Part shown: piece after piece, positions 43,986 through 53,621 of the stretch
Layout of the letters: each line of letters starts with the position of its first letter
How positions within the stretch are numbered: the first letter of the stretch is position 1
Source: Cyanobacteria bacterium FACHB-471
Lineage (GTDB): Bacteria; Cyanobacteriota; Cyanobacteriia; Elainellales; Elainellaceae
Length of the DNA: 64,000 nucleotides
Direction: 5' to 3'
Assembly: GCA_014695345.1 (NCBI GenBank)
Contig: JACJOC010000087.1
Span: 124,001-188,000 of the forward strand
Position numbers and translations under genes: made by a program
Notes under the pieces: generated by a model
The model's input: only the letters and a program-made list of their open reading frames with translations
Database searches by the model: none
What the model was told of the DNA's origin: nothing

Positions 43986-45362
43986 TTGAGCGATCGTTTA
44001 ATCGTAGAACAAGCCTGGGACGCGCTTGAACATTCAATTATTTATTACCAGGGTCGTCCTGTTGGCACGATCGCCGCTTGCGATCCAGACATCTCAGCAT
44101 TGAACTACGACCAGTGCTTTATTCGAGATTTTGTTTCCTCGGCGCTAGTCTTTCTAATCAAAGGAAGAACCGACATCGTTCGCAATTTCTTAGAAGAAAC
44201 TTTGAAATTGCAGCCCAAAACAGGACAGCTGGACTGCTCAAAGCCCAGTCGCGGATTGATGCCAGCCAGCTTCAAAATTGCTTCCCAAGGCGGCAAAGAA
44301 TACGTAAAAGCAGACTTTGGTAACCATGCGATCGGTCGAGTTGCACCGGCAGATTCTTGTCTGTGGTGGATTGTCCTTCTCCGAGCCTATGTCATTGCTA
44401 GTCAAGACACCGACCTAGCCCATCAAGCCGATTTTCAAGAAGGAATTCGCCTCAGCTTGGAGCTTTGCCTGGTCACTCGGTTCGACATGTACCCGATGGT
44501 GCTAGTTCCCGACGGTGCAGGCATGATCGATCGCCGTATGGGGCTTTACGGACATCCTCTAGATATTCAAGCGCTGTTTTATGCAGCCTTGCAAGCCAGC
44601 CTAGAGCTTTTGATTCCTAGCCCGGAAAACCAATTTATGATTCAGGCGATCCAAAGTCGTCTGGTACCTTTGCTCAGACAAATTCGGGAGAATTACTGGC
44701 TCGACTCCGATCGCCTCAACGTTATCTACCGCTTTCAGGTAGAGGAATATGGCGAAGAAGCACTCAACCAGTTCAACATTTACTCCGACTCCATTCCGTT
44801 TTATCGGCTGGCAAACTGGCTACCGGAAGCAGGGGGCTATCTGGCAGGTAACCTGGGACCTTCTCAACTCGACTGCCGCTTTTTCTCTTTGGGAAATCTA
44901 CTAGCCGTGATCACTTCATTAGTGGATGAGCAGCAATCTCACAGAATTTTGAATTTGATTGAGTTGCGCTGGAGTGATTTGGTCAGCCACATGCCGATGA
45001 AGCTCTGCTACCCAGCGTTAGAAGACACAGATTGGAAAATAGTTACGGGTGCTGATCCTAAAAATCGCCCCTGGTCCTACCACAATGGCGGAAGTTGGCC
45101 CGTGCTGCTCTGGATGCTGACGGCGGCAGCTAAAAAGATGGACAGAGGTGAGTTGGCTCACCATGCGATCGCCATTGCAGAACGTCGACTCGTGTTAGAC
45201 CAATGGCCCGAATACTACGACGGACCAGATGGACGGCTAATCGGCAAAGAGGCACGAAAATATCAAACCTGGACGATTGCTGGTTACCTACTTGCCAAAG
45301 AACTAATTGCGAACCCTGATCATCTGAAACTAGTTACTTTTGATCCCGTTCTTCCCGGGTAA
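43986..45362 (+). CDS. Alkaline/neutral invertase (GH100)
   Basis: Cytoplasmic sucrose-hydrolysing enzyme (458 aa, matching cyanobacterial GH100 invertases). Characteristic segments are [21 protein letters not shown] near the N-terminus, [16 protein letters not shown] in the centre, and [12 protein letters not shown] plus WPEYYDG towards the end. It splits sucrose made as an osmolyte or carbon carrier. The TTG start at 43986 has GAGAGG about nine bases upstream, and no ATG lies nearby. A palindrome precedes it. Confidence 0.94.
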   Translation: MSDRLIVEQAWDALEHSIIYYQGRPVGTIAACDPDISALNYDQCFIRDFVSSALVFLIKGRTDIVRNFLEETLKLQPKTGQLDCSKPSRGLMPASFKIASQGGKEYVKADFGNHAIGRVAPADSCLWWIVLLRAYVIASQDTDLAHQADFQEGIRLSLELCLVTRFDMYPMVLVPDGAGMIDRRMGLYGHPLDIQALFYAALQASLELLIPSPENQFMIQAIQSRLVPLLRQIRENYWLDSDRLNVIYRFQVEEYGEEALNQFNIYSDSIPFYRLANWLPEAGGYLAGNLGPSQLDCRFFSLGNLLAVITSLVDEQQSHRILNLIELRWSDLVSHMPMKLCYPALEDTDWKIVTGADPKNRPWSYHNGGSWPVLLWMLTAAAKKMDRGELAHHAIAIAERRLVLDQWPEYYDGPDGRLIGKEARKYQTWTIAGYLLAKELIANPDHLKLVTFDPVLPG

Positions 45363-45394
45363 TTGATTCTTCTGGGTAAATCAAATCATTCCTT

Positions 45395-45583
45395 ATGCAG
45401 AATACAGCAGAGTATGGATGCGCCTACTGTGGTGAGACTAACCTCACTTTCATTGATTTAAGTGCAGGTAGCCAACAGTCCTATGTCGAAGACTGTCAGG
45501 TGTGTTGTCGCCCCAATATTCTTTATGTTCGCATCGATGAAGACACCCTAGAGATTGAAATTGACACTGAATACGAAGGCTAA
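45395..45583 (+). CDS. CPXCG motif-containing cysteine-rich protein
   Basis: A 62-aa protein with two paired-cysteine sites (CAYC and CQVC), a likely zinc ribbon, and an acidic end (DEDTLEIEIDTEYEG). This matches the bacterial CPXCG small-protein family, of unknown function. It begins 32 bases after the invertase stop on the same strand and may be co-transcribed. Confidence 0.87.
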   Translation: MQNTAEYGCAYCGETNLTFIDLSAGSQQSYVEDCQVCCRPNILYVRIDEDTLEIEIDTEYEG

Positions 45584-45589
45584 ACCTGT

Positions 45590-45754
45590 ATGTCTCTAAT
45601 CATGCTCGCTTTTAGCTTGTTCTTGGGATTACTGGTATTAGATGTAATAGCTTATTTACCACTAAATTTGCTAACTTTGTTTCAGCCTCCTAGGTGGCTC
45701 ATTTGGAGTGTTATCTTTGTTGTTGCTGCATGGTGCATGGGTGAATCAGAGTAG
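45590..45754 (+). CDS. Small two-helix membrane peptide
   Basis: A 54-aa frame beginning six bases after the CPXCG stop: MSLIMLAFSLFLGLLVLDV..., then PPRWLIWSVIFVVAAWCMGESE. It has two hydrophobic helices joined by a Pro-containing turn. Tight spacing to the upstream gene argues for a third operon member, but there is no known family. Confidence 0.5.
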   Translation: MSLIMLAFSLFLGLLVLDVIAYLPLNLLTLFQPPRWLIWSVIFVVAAWCMGESE

Positions 45755-45930
45755 TGATTTAAAGGTGAAGTTTTGGTTTGGATAGACCCGTTATATTGCA
45801 ATTCATCTGTATCTAAATCTCCTAATCACTGATGTAAGCAGCAGCAAAACCACGCTCGTACCCGTTCGAAAAAAGCTTATTGGTATAGAAGGGTTGCTTT
45901 TGCCTACTTTGCTAATTGTTTGCTAATCGC

Positions 45931-48900
45931 ATGACGCAGCACCAACAGGCAGAACTAGAAATGAGGCGATGGAGTCAACTGCTTCAGGGCGTTGCGCGAG
46001 CCACTAACCAGCTTCTAACCAGCACAAACTATAGCCTGGCGCTCGACGAAGCCTTGCAGATTCTTGGACAAGCTGCTGAGGTTGACCGGATTTGCATTTT
46101 TGAAAACCACCTGGTACCGGGTAAATCATCGCTACATACCAGCCTTCGCCATGAATGGACGCAAGATCCTAGCTTGGCTCAGTTAGGCAACCCGGCTCTA
46201 CAAAATTTGCCCTACAAAGAGTCCTGCTATTGGTACAACACACTGCACCGAGGCGAGACGATCGCCACTCTGGTTAGAGATTTACCATTCCCTGAACAGT
46301 CCCTACTGAAAGCACAGGGCGTTTTGTCTATTCTAGTGGTGCCCATTCTAGTCAACGGCAATTTCAATGGGTTTATTGGCTTAGACGATTGCCATTCTGA
46401 GCGTCAATGGTCTGAAGCCGAAGAATCTACTCTGCTAGCGTTGGCAGGAGGAATTGGCGGCGTTTTAGAGCGACGACGAGCAGAAGCAGAACTGCAGCGT
46501 CAGAATCAGCGATCGCAGCTCCTCGCAGACATCGCCCTCCGTATTCGTCAATCGCTTAACCTGGAAAAGATTTTGACCACTACTGTAGCCGAGGTCAGAC
46601 GCTTCCTTCGGGCTGACCGGGTACTGATGTATCGCTTTGAGCCTGATTGGATGGGCAGGGTCGTGGTTGAATCAGTAGAACCGCCGTGGACAGCTGCGCT
46701 AGGCGAATTGATTGAAGATACCTGCTTTAAAGAGGGGCAGGGCGAGCAATACCATCAAGGGCGAATTTGGGCTGCTGACGACATCCAGCAGGCAAACCTG
46801 ACCCCTTGCCACTTCGCCTTGCTAGACCGCTTTCAGGTACGGGCAAACCTAGTGGTGCCAATTCTTGCTAGTCATCAGCTTTGGGGCTTGCTGATTGCTC
46901 ATCAGTGTGGTCAACCTCGCCAATGGCAGAGCTTTGAAGTGGAATTTTTAGGACAGCTTGCTAACCATGTAGGCATCGCAATTGTTCAGGCACGGTTGCT
47001 GGCTCAAGAGGTGCAGCAGCGGCAGCAGCTTGCACAACAAAACCTGGCGCTAGAGCAAGCTCGCAAAGAAGCAGAGCAAGCCTCTCAAATGAAAAGTGCA
47101 TTTCTGGCGATCGTCAGTCATGAAATTCGTACACCCATGAATGCTGTTCTAGGCATGACCGGTTTGTTGCTAGATTCTCAGCTCAACCCTGAACAGCAAG
47201 ATTTCGTAGAAACGATTCAAATGAGCGGTGACAGTCTGCTGATGTTAATTAATCAAATTCTAGATTTCTCCAAATTAGAAGCTGGAGAAATGGAGTTAGA
47301 AGTTTTAGATTTTGATTTAAAGAACTGTGTTGAAGAAGTTGCTGAACTTTTGGCAACCAAGGCACACGAAAAAGGAGTTGAAGTTGCAACTTTAATTTAT
47401 CGCAACGTGCCAACTTATCTACGCGGTGATGCCAACCGCCTGCGGCAGATTTTGACCAATTTGGTTAACAATGCAATCAAATTTACAGATGTTGGAGAGG
47501 TCGTTATTCAAGCGGCATTAGTAACAGAAACACCGTCTTCGGCAACTGTCATGTTTTCCGTCTTTGATAGTGGCATTGGCATTGCGCCAGAATCTCAGGC
47601 AAGGCTGTTTCAGCCCTTTTCTCAAGTCGATGCTTCAACGACTCGCAAATATGGAGGAACGGGGCTGGGATTAGCAATCTCCAGACAGCTTGTGGAATTG
47701 ATGGGTGGACAAATTGGGCTGGAAAGTACTTTAGGGCAAGGGTCAAAGTTTTGGGTTTCACTTACGTTTGATAAGCAGATTATTCCCCCTGTTCCGCCTG
47801 TCGCTAAAGAAACGATTCAAGTGTTGAGTGGGTTAAGGCTGCTGATTGTTGATGACAATGCAACCTATCGCAAAATTTTGCGCTATCAAGCAATGGTTTG
47901 GGGAATGCAAGTGACTGAGGCTGAGAGTGCGGCGATCGCTCTGCAACAGTTGCGTCAAGGTGCTTTATCTGGTGCTCCCTATAATCTGGCACTCTTAGAC
48001 ATTCAGATGCCAGAAACAGATGCAAAATCACTAGCGCAACAAATTAAAGCTGACGCTACTTTGGCAGATACCCACTTGGTTATGATGATGACCTCCGTTG
48101 ATTTGGCGTCCGGTGTCCATCGGGCATTAGAACTCCATTTTTCTGCCTATCTAGTAAAACCCGTGAGACAATCACGGCTTTTGGAATGTTTTCTATCTCT
48201 TGCCTCTGACAGTCTTGCCAGCACCGAAAATCCACAGGGAATTACCCAGGAGACACCGCCAGAGCGTCCAGCCGCCGTATTGCCTGCTGAATCTAACCTC
48301 AAAATTTTGTTAGTCGAAGACAATGTTGTTAATCAGAAGGTAACGTTAAAACAACTCAACAGTTTGGGATTTAAGGCAGATTTAGCTGCTAATGGTCAAA
48401 CAGCTATAGAGGCGATCGCTCAGATCGATTACGATATCGTTTTGATGGATTGCCAAATGCCCATACTGGATGGATACGAAGCAACTCGCCTGATTCGTAA
48501 AATGGAGCAGGAAAGGCTAACTCAACGTCAAACCGTGATTATTGCAGTTACTGCTAATGCGCTTCAAGAAGACCAGGAAAGGGCGATCGCCGCTGGGATG
48601 GACGATTACTTGAGCAAACCTGTACGTAAGGATGTATTAGCCGCCATGTTAGATCGTTGGGGAAAAGCCATTCTGACAGATTCAGCTGCCCTGCAAGATC
48701 AGTCAACGACGCCCGATGCGGCGCGTGATGCCCTTAACACTCAACTCAACTGGAAGCATCTGCATCAAATCTCTGACGGCAACCGCGAATTTGAACTGGA
48801 GCTACTACAAATTTTTGTTGAAGACAGCCAAATTCACCTTGAAACATTGAAAGGGGCGATCGCTAATCAAGACCTGTGGCAAGCTGAACAGGCTGCCCAT

Positions 48901-49068
48901 CACATTAAGGGAGCCAGTGCTAACGTGGGTGCCAAAATCATGCAGGCTGCTGCGGAGCATCTAGAGCAGCAGGCTCGCCAAAAACAGCTTCAAACCCCTG
49001 AGCGTTTTCTAGCAGAAATTGAACTGTCTCTTGACAAAATTCGAGCCTTCGTCGAAGCCAAAATCTGA
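45931..49068 (+). CDS. Hybrid histidine kinase with DXCF cyanobacteriochrome GAF
   Basis: A 1045-aa multi-domain sensor. GAF1 spans about 25-185. GAF2 (about 205-365) carries Cys265 in IEDTCF and Cys293-His294 in TPCHFALL, then [11 protein letters not shown]. That is the DXCF cyanobacteriochrome signature with the 28-residue spacing of TePixJ. HisKA has His397 ([10 protein letters not shown]). The HATPase has the N-box NLVNNAIKF and DSGIGI, GGTGLGL. REC1 has LLDIQMP, REC2 LMDCQMP, and the C-terminal Hpt [12 protein letters not shown]. All phosphotransfer residues appear intact. ATG 45931 is chosen over TTG 45916. It probably senses light and relays phosphate to a receiver such as the REC-PP2C protein at 49.7 kb. 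Confidence 0.9.
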   Translation: MTQHQQAELEMRRWSQLLQGVARATNQLLTSTNYSLALDEALQILGQAAEVDRICIFENHLVPGKSSLHTSLRHEWTQDPSLAQLGNPALQNLPYKESCYWYNTLHRGETIATLVRDLPFPEQSLLKAQGVLSILVVPILVNGNFNGFIGLDDCHSERQWSEAEESTLLALAGGIGGVLERRRAEAELQRQNQRSQLLADIALRIRQSLNLEKILTTTVAEVRRFLRADRVLMYRFEPDWMGRVVVESVEPPWTAALGELIEDTCFKEGQGEQYHQGRIWAADDIQQANLTPCHFALLDRFQVRANLVVPILASHQLWGLLIAHQCGQPRQWQSFEVEFLGQLANHVGIAIVQARLLAQEVQQRQQLAQQNLALEQARKEAEQASQMKSAFLAIVSHEIRTPMNAVLGMTGLLLDSQLNPEQQDFVETIQMSGDSLLMLINQILDFSKLEAGEMELEVLDFDLKNCVEEVAELLATKAHEKGVEVATLIYRNVPTYLRGDANRLRQILTNLVNNAIKFTDVGEVVIQAALVTETPSSATVMFSVFDSGIGIAPESQARLFQPFSQVDASTTRKYGGTGLGLAISRQLVELMGGQIGLESTLGQGSKFWVSLTFDKQIIPPVPPVAKETIQVLSGLRLLIVDDNATYRKILRYQAMVWGMQVTEAESAAIALQQLRQGALSGAPYNLALLDIQMPETDAKSLAQQIKADATLADTHLVMMMTSVDLASGVHRALELHFSAYLVKPVRQSRLLECFLSLASDSLASTENPQGITQETPPERPAAVLPAESNLKILLVEDNVVNQKVTLKQLNSLGFKADLAANGQTAIEAIAQIDYDIVLMDCQMPILDGYEATRLIRKMEQERLTQRQTVIIAVTANALQEDQERAIAAGMDDYLSKPVRKDVLAAMLDRWGKAILTDSAALQDQSTTPDAARDALNTQLNWKHLHQISDGNREFELELLQIFVEDSQIHLETLKGAIANQDLWQAEQAAHHIKGASANVGAKIMQAAAEHLEQQARQKQLQTPERFLAEIELSLDKIRAFVEAKI

Positions 49069-49090
49069 ACTGGAGTTGGGTTCTTAACCC

Positions 49091-49522
49091 TTAAGCAGAG
49101 GCGCTAAAATTCTTCGCAATAAGCAAACAGTTTCGGCGATCGCCAGTTTGGGTATAGGTAAGTGAATCTGATAGTTGTTGCATCAACTTTAAGCCTCGTC
49201 CTCCTTCTGCATCAGAATCGACTTCTAGCGGCATCTGGTTTAATTGTTGGTTTAAATCAAACCCTGATCCAACATCCCAGATACGAATCTCCAGTAGTTG
49301 GTCAAACAAGGTAATTTCTATATCGATCGGTGTCTCTTGAGGAGCGTTTTTATGGGCATGGCGCACTGCATTTGTAAAACCTTCTGCTAGAGCTAACTGG
49401 CACTGTAGCCAGATCGAGGGTGGAATAATAGCGCTGTTAAACTGATCAAACCAACACAGAATTTGAGTCAGCGCACCAAGATCTGTATTAACTTGAAGAT
49501 GTGCCTGTTTAACGACTTCCAA
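49091..49522 (-). CDS. RsbW-type serine kinase / anti-sigma ATPase
   Basis: A stand-alone HATPase_c_2 domain (about 144 aa). The N-box AEGFTNAVRHAHKN, G1 IRIWDVGSGFD and G2 EGGRGLKLMQQL are all good, so ATP binding is expected. In partner switching it phosphorylates the STAS protein. TTG 49522 is chosen because AGGA lies nine bases upstream and the paralogue at 1390 aligns from there; TTG 49564 would add 14 residues. Its stop is 22 bp from the hybrid kinase stop, and it is divergent from the REC-PP2C gene. The STAS partner is at 50.9 kb. Confidence 0.9.
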   Translation of the reverse strand: MEVVKQAHLQVNTDLGALTQILCWFDQFNSAIIPPSIWLQCQLALAEGFTNAVRHAHKNAPQETPIDIEITLFDQLLEIRIWDVGSGFDLNQQLNQMPLEVDSDAEGGRGLKLMQQLSDSLTYTQTGDRRNCLLIAKNFSASA

Positions 49523-49641
49523 CTGAAAACATCCTGATATTAAAAAAATGTCTAATGCTGACAACGTGGCATTTCGTAATGTGTATAGTCTTGCAAAATC
49601 AAACCTTAAACATCAACTCGGAGCGCTATACGTTAATGATC

Positions 49642-49734
49642 TATAGCAATCCTAAATGGATTGTGAGAGGCACACCTCTGAGAAACGCGCTTCTCACAAA
49701 TCACTTATCTCACACTTGATTTAGGACTGCTATA
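49642..49734. repeat. 93-bp palindromic element overlapping a start codon
   Basis: Terminal arms TATAGCAATCCTAAAT / ATTTAGGACTGCTATA differ at one position. An inner pair GATTGTGAGA / TCTCACAAATC is nested within. The right end supplies AGGA (49723-49726), seven bases before ATG 49734, and the last A of the element is the A of that ATG. It therefore appears to provide the ribosome site of the phosphatase gene. The layout is that of a cyanobacterial MITE-like element. Confidence 0.75.
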
Positions 49735-50864
49735 TGGCACAAATATTAGTTATTGATGACGATCCTATTATTAGATTAATTTTAAGAAAATCACTCCAAG
49801 GTCAAGGGCATACTGTTACAACAGTGGACAATGGTGAAGCTGGGTTAGAGCAGGCACAAAACCTCCACCCAGCATTAATTATTTGTGACTGGATGATGCC
49901 CGGAATTGATGGGCTGGAAGTTTGTCGGCAGGTCAAGTCCAACTTAGAGCTTTCCACAACATTTTTTATCCTACTAACCGCCCGCGGTGCAACAGCTGAC
50001 CGTGTTCAAGGTTTGGATACAGGTGCGGATGATTTTCTCGCTAAACCAATTGAGCTGACCGAGCTACAGGCAAGAGTGCGGGCTGGACTGCGATTACACC
50101 AGCTTACCCGTGACCTGCAAACCCAAAAACAGCTTCTAGAGGCAGAATTAGCAGAGGCAGCCGAATACGTACGATCGCTGCTCCCTGCTCCCTTGGTCGG
50201 CAAGATTTCTATCGATGCCCGGTTCATCCCCTCTCGCCAGCTGGGGGGAGATTGTTTTGACTATTTTTGGCTCGACCCAGACTATCTAGTCATTTATCTA
50301 CTCGATGTTTCAGGACATGGATTAGGAGCAGCTTTACCGTCAATCGCAGTATTAAATTTGTTGCGATCGCAGTCCTTACCCAATGTCAACTTCTACCAAC
50401 CCCATGATGTTCTTCGAGGGTTAAACGAAACCTTTCAAATGAATAGCCAGAACGAGAAATACTTCACGATTTGGTACGGCGTTTATAATCAGGCTAAACG
50501 TCAGATGACCTACGCGAGTGCTGGACATCCACCCGCAGTTTTGGCATCTAACACTGAAAATGGAGCGTTAGAAGTTCAGTTGCTCAAAACTCCAGCGCTA
50601 CCGGTCGGCATGTTAACGGACGTTTCCTTTACAAGTAGCCGTTGCGAGATTCCAGTAGGCGGTAATCTATATGTGTTTAGTGACGGCGTTTATGAAATAC
50701 GTCAAACCAATGAAGAAATCTGGGGACTAGAGCCGTTCATTGATTTGCTAACCAAGCAGGGAAATACTTCTAACCTGGATGAACTGTTAGAAACAGTTCA
50801 TTTGCTCAGCAACGAAGCAGCCTTTAATGACGATTTATCCCTACTTAGAGTTCGTTTTGATTAA
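49734..50864 (+). CDS. REC-PP2C phosphatase (RsbU/SpoIIE type)
   Basis: A 376-aa protein. The N-terminal receiver (1-120) has VIDDDPIIR, the phospho-acceptor in ICDWMMPGIDG, LLTARG and the FLAKPIEL lysine. A helical linker follows (QTQKQLLEAELAEAAEYVRSLLPAPL). The PP2C/SpoIIE domain (about 165-376) keeps the metal aspartates in GGDCFDYF, LDVSGHG, FSDGVYE and NDDLSL. It should dephosphorylate the STAS protein when its receiver is phosphorylated, releasing it to bind RsbW. AGGA lies seven bases before the ATG, inside a palindromic repeat. Its stop is five bases from the convergent STAS gene. Confidence 0.94.
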   Translation: MAQILVIDDDPIIRLILRKSLQGQGHTVTTVDNGEAGLEQAQNLHPALIICDWMMPGIDGLEVCRQVKSNLELSTTFFILLTARGATADRVQGLDTGADDFLAKPIELTELQARVRAGLRLHQLTRDLQTQKQLLEAELAEAAEYVRSLLPAPLVGKISIDARFIPSRQLGGDCFDYFWLDPDYLVIYLLDVSGHGLGAALPSIAVLNLLRSQSLPNVNFYQPHDVLRGLNETFQMNSQNEKYFTIWYGVYNQAKRQMTYASAGHPPAVLASNTENGALEVQLLKTPALPVGMLTDVSFTSSRCEIPVGGNLYVFSDGVYEIRQTNEEIWGLEPFIDLLTKQGNTSNLDELLETVHLLSNEAAFNDDLSLLRVRFD

Positions 50865-50869
50865 TCTGC

Positions 50870-51205
50870 CTAAAGTGAATTAGTACAAGTCGTTAAGACT
50901 TGCTGGTTAAACTCTGCTCGATCTGTAAATACCTCAAACACTCGATCCATACTGGTGAGTTCAAATAGCATTTTCACCTGATCATTGATTGAGCAGATGT
51001 AGAGCTTGCCGCCTGCTGCTCGAACTGTTTTAAGTGCGACAACCAGCGCGCCTAAGCCTGAACTATCAACAAACGTTACGTCTTTCAGGTCGATCAATAC
51101 AATTCCTGCGTTTTGTTCCACTACATCAGCAACCTCGCGTCGAATTTCGGTTGCTTTTGTGCTGTCTAGGATGCCAGCAGGCTGTATCACTTTGATAGTT
51201 TTCAT
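50870..51205 (-). CDS. STAS anti-sigma factor antagonist (RsbV type)
   Basis: A 111-aa STAS domain. The phosphorylatable serine motif is FVDSSGLGALV (Ser48/49). MKTIKVIQPAGILDSTKATE and VLIDLKDVTFVD are standard strands. It would be phosphorylated by the RsbW-type kinase at 49.1 kb and dephosphorylated by the PP2C at 49.7 kb. It is convergent with the PP2C gene, five bases apart. The downstream target freed by the switch is not identifiable here; no sigma factor lies nearby. Confidence 0.94.
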   Translation of the reverse strand: MKTIKVIQPAGILDSTKATEIRREVADVVEQNAGIVLIDLKDVTFVDSSGLGALVVALKTVRAAGGKLYICSINDQVKMLFELTSMDRVFEVFTDRAEFNQQVLTTCTNSL

Positions 51206-51699
51206 GGCTTATGTCCAAGTGCGGCGTTGGATGAGGGCTACTACCTCTTCATACTGCCCACATTGCCTCTAGCTCTAACGTGTGAGAACGCGATAGCCAT
51301 GCATGAAAAACTGAAACAGAAACTGCAAAACAGGTGACGTTGGGGTAAAACACCTGCTATGAATTGGGAAACAACAGTAGTCCTGTCGCCTTGAAGTTAG
51401 TGCTTTCCTATCCTAAAAATTGCTGGGTGCTGTTTTTATTGGTGCAAGCCCAGCTCAAGCTGACAAAGATAAAAGTTTTAGCGAAGTTTTAATCTTCGTC
51501 TTGTACTCTACTTGCAACCCCCATCAGTGTCTTAACCGCTAAAAATCCGGATTTGGATCACTCATTGAGGGATGGTAACAAAGCAAGGGGCTTAAAAATT
51601 TCTATATAAGTGCCCGAGGGAACTGCAAATTTAACCGCAAACCGAGAAATTTGTGAAATCCCAAGACACCGTACACTAAATTTTGCGGACGCAGTGCAG
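51206..51699. other. Divergent intergenic region with probable mrdA promoter
   Basis: No gene is seen. Near the right end CTATATAAG (51602-51610) resembles a -10 element. That makes the in-frame GTG at 51610 an unlikely translation start and supports ATG 51700. The left end should carry the STAS promoter. Confidence 0.45.
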
Positions 51700-53475
51700 A
51701 TGGCTAGTGGAATTTCTTATGCATCCGATAGACGCTCTGCCAAAACTTCCCTGCTGCGATCAGCCAGCCGGGATAAGTTGGTATGGCGTGGAGTATTTTT
51801 AATGCTTTTTACGACTGCAATCATGAGCGCATTTGTGGTGCGTCTCACCCATTTGCAGTTAGTTCAGGGCGAGTTTAACCAGCGCCTTGCAGAACAAAAT
51901 CGAGTTCGACTGATCCCGATTCCTTCTGATCGAGGCAATATTACTGATCGCGACGGGAAACTGTTTGCAGCCAACCGGTTGGCCCGTTCGGTATATCTTT
52001 GGCCGCGTCAACAGTCACCCGAACAGTGGCAGGTGACGGCTTCTCGCCTCAGCCCGTTATTAAATACGCCAGCCGCAGAAATCATTGAGCAACTGGAGAA
52101 GGCGGGCTACAACTCACCGATGCCTGTCCGCATTACTCAGCAACTCAATCAAAGTGCGTTTGTCGCTTTGGCTGAGCAGTCGGCTCAGTTTCCTGGTGTA
52201 GAAACGATCGCCGAGTCGAGTCGCTATTATCCTCATGGCGATTTGGCAGCTCACGTGCTGGGCTACATTGGCGAGGCGACTGAGGAGGACTTGAAGGAGA
52301 ACCCGGATTATCCCTATGGCATGATCGTGGGGCAAATGGGGATCGAGCGGTTAGCCAACGCTGAGCTAGACGGTCGCTGGGGCAGTCGTAAGGTTGAGGT
52401 GAATGCACGAGGGCAAGAATTACGCTGGATGGGTACGGACCCTGCTGTGGCAGGTAATCAGGTGCGGCTAACGCTGGATTTGGATTTACAGCAGACGGCT
52501 GAGCGAGCGCTTGCTCAACGACGAGGGGCAGTGGTGGTAATGGATGTAAAAACGGGGGCAGTGCTGGCGATCGCTAGCGGTCCTAGCTTTGATCCCAATA
52601 TCTTTACCCGTCGCGTTACAGAGTCAGAGTGGCAACAACTCAACGGAGAAAGCCAGCCGTTCTTAAATCGGGCTTTACAGGGTTACCCTCCTGGCAGCAC
52701 CTTCAAAATTGTTACAGCGGCGGCGGGATTGCAGTCGGGCAAATTTTCCCCAGACTCTATCGTGAATACCTACGCTTCGATTAACGTTGGCGGCACTGTT
52801 TTTAACGAGCATAGCGGCGGTTATGGTCCGATTGGGTTTCGCAAGGCGATGGCAGTTAGTAGCAATACCTTTTTCTACCAGGTTGGCATTGCTGCTGGAC
52901 CAGAGCAAATCGCGCATTGGGCAGAAGCTTTAGGAGTTGGGATCACCGATTTGGGGCTAGATGGGGGCAGCCGAGGATCTGTGCCTACTCCAGAGCAAAA
53001 GGAGGAGCTGTATGGCGAACCCTGGTATACGGGCGACACAGTAAGTATGTCTATCGGTCAAGGTTTGGTGCAGGTTACACCACTTGAGATGACAGTTCTT
53101 GTGTCGGCGATCGCTAATGGTGGCTGGCGGGTCAAACCTCATCTGCTGAGCAATCAAACTGAAACAATGGCCAACGAACGGGTTGAAACGGGGCTGTCTC
53201 CAGAGAACATTGAAGCTATTCGAGTGGGACTGGTCGCAGCCGTGCAGGAAGGAACTGCTCGTCGGCTAAATGATGGTTCTATTCCTTTGACGGCTGGCAA
53301 AACGGGCACTGCAGAAGTACCGGGTCAAAAAGACAATGCGGTATTCGTAGGCTATGGACCAGTGGATGATCCCCAGATTGCGATCGCAGTAGTCGTTGAA
53401 AATGGTGGTTTCGGTGGGGTAACGGCTGTCCCGATTGCACACGAAATCTACAAAACCTACTTTGGACAGCGCTGA
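51700..53475 (+). CDS. mrdA: Penicillin-binding protein 2 (elongasome transpeptidase)
   Basis: Class B PBP of the lateral wall synthesis machinery (591 aa). One N-terminal membrane helix (about residues 30-50) leads into the pedestal domain (IPSDRGNITDRDGKLFAANR). The transpeptidase motifs are PPGSTFKIV (SxxK), VSSNTFFY (SxN) and TAGKTGTAE (KTG). ATG 51700 is preferred; GTG 51610 overlaps a TATA-like promoter element. A 25-bp perfect hairpin follows. No rodA or mre genes are adjacent. Confidence 0.95.
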   Translation: MASGISYASDRRSAKTSLLRSASRDKLVWRGVFLMLFTTAIMSAFVVRLTHLQLVQGEFNQRLAEQNRVRLIPIPSDRGNITDRDGKLFAANRLARSVYLWPRQQSPEQWQVTASRLSPLLNTPAAEIIEQLEKAGYNSPMPVRITQQLNQSAFVALAEQSAQFPGVETIAESSRYYPHGDLAAHVLGYIGEATEEDLKENPDYPYGMIVGQMGIERLANAELDGRWGSRKVEVNARGQELRWMGTDPAVAGNQVRLTLDLDLQQTAERALAQRRGAVVVMDVKTGAVLAIASGPSFDPNIFTRRVTESEWQQLNGESQPFLNRALQGYPPGSTFKIVTAAAGLQSGKFSPDSIVNTYASINVGGTVFNEHSGGYGPIGFRKAMAVSSNTFFYQVGIAAGPEQIAHWAEALGVGITDLGLDGGSRGSVPTPEQKEELYGEPWYTGDTVSMSIGQGLVQVTPLEMTVLVSAIANGGWRVKPHLLSNQTETMANERVETGLSPENIEAIRVGLVAAVQEGTARRLNDGSIPLTAGKTGTAEVPGQKDNAVFVGYGPVDDPQIAIAVVVENGGFGGVTAVPIAHEIYKTYFGQR

Positions 53476-53487
53476 TCAGCAGCTTGG

Positions 53488-53544
53488 TTAGGGAGGAATT
53501 TTAGAGGTAGAAGGATTGTTTCTACCTCTAAAATTCCTCCCTAA
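53488..53544. terminator. Long perfect hairpin after mrdA
   Basis: A perfect 25-bp stem (arms TTAGGGAGGAATTTTAGAGG plus GTAGAA and complement) with a 7-base loop GGATTGT, 12 bases after the stop. It lacks a T-tract after the right arm, and it is longer than normal terminators. It may be a dispersed palindrome acting as a 3' barrier. Confidence 0.6.
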
Positions 53545-53621
53545 AGCAATGGCTCAAAGGTTTAGGGTGTAGGTGTAAGTCGTTGGCTTACATGCACCTT
53601 AGCTAAAGGGCAAAGTTTCCC

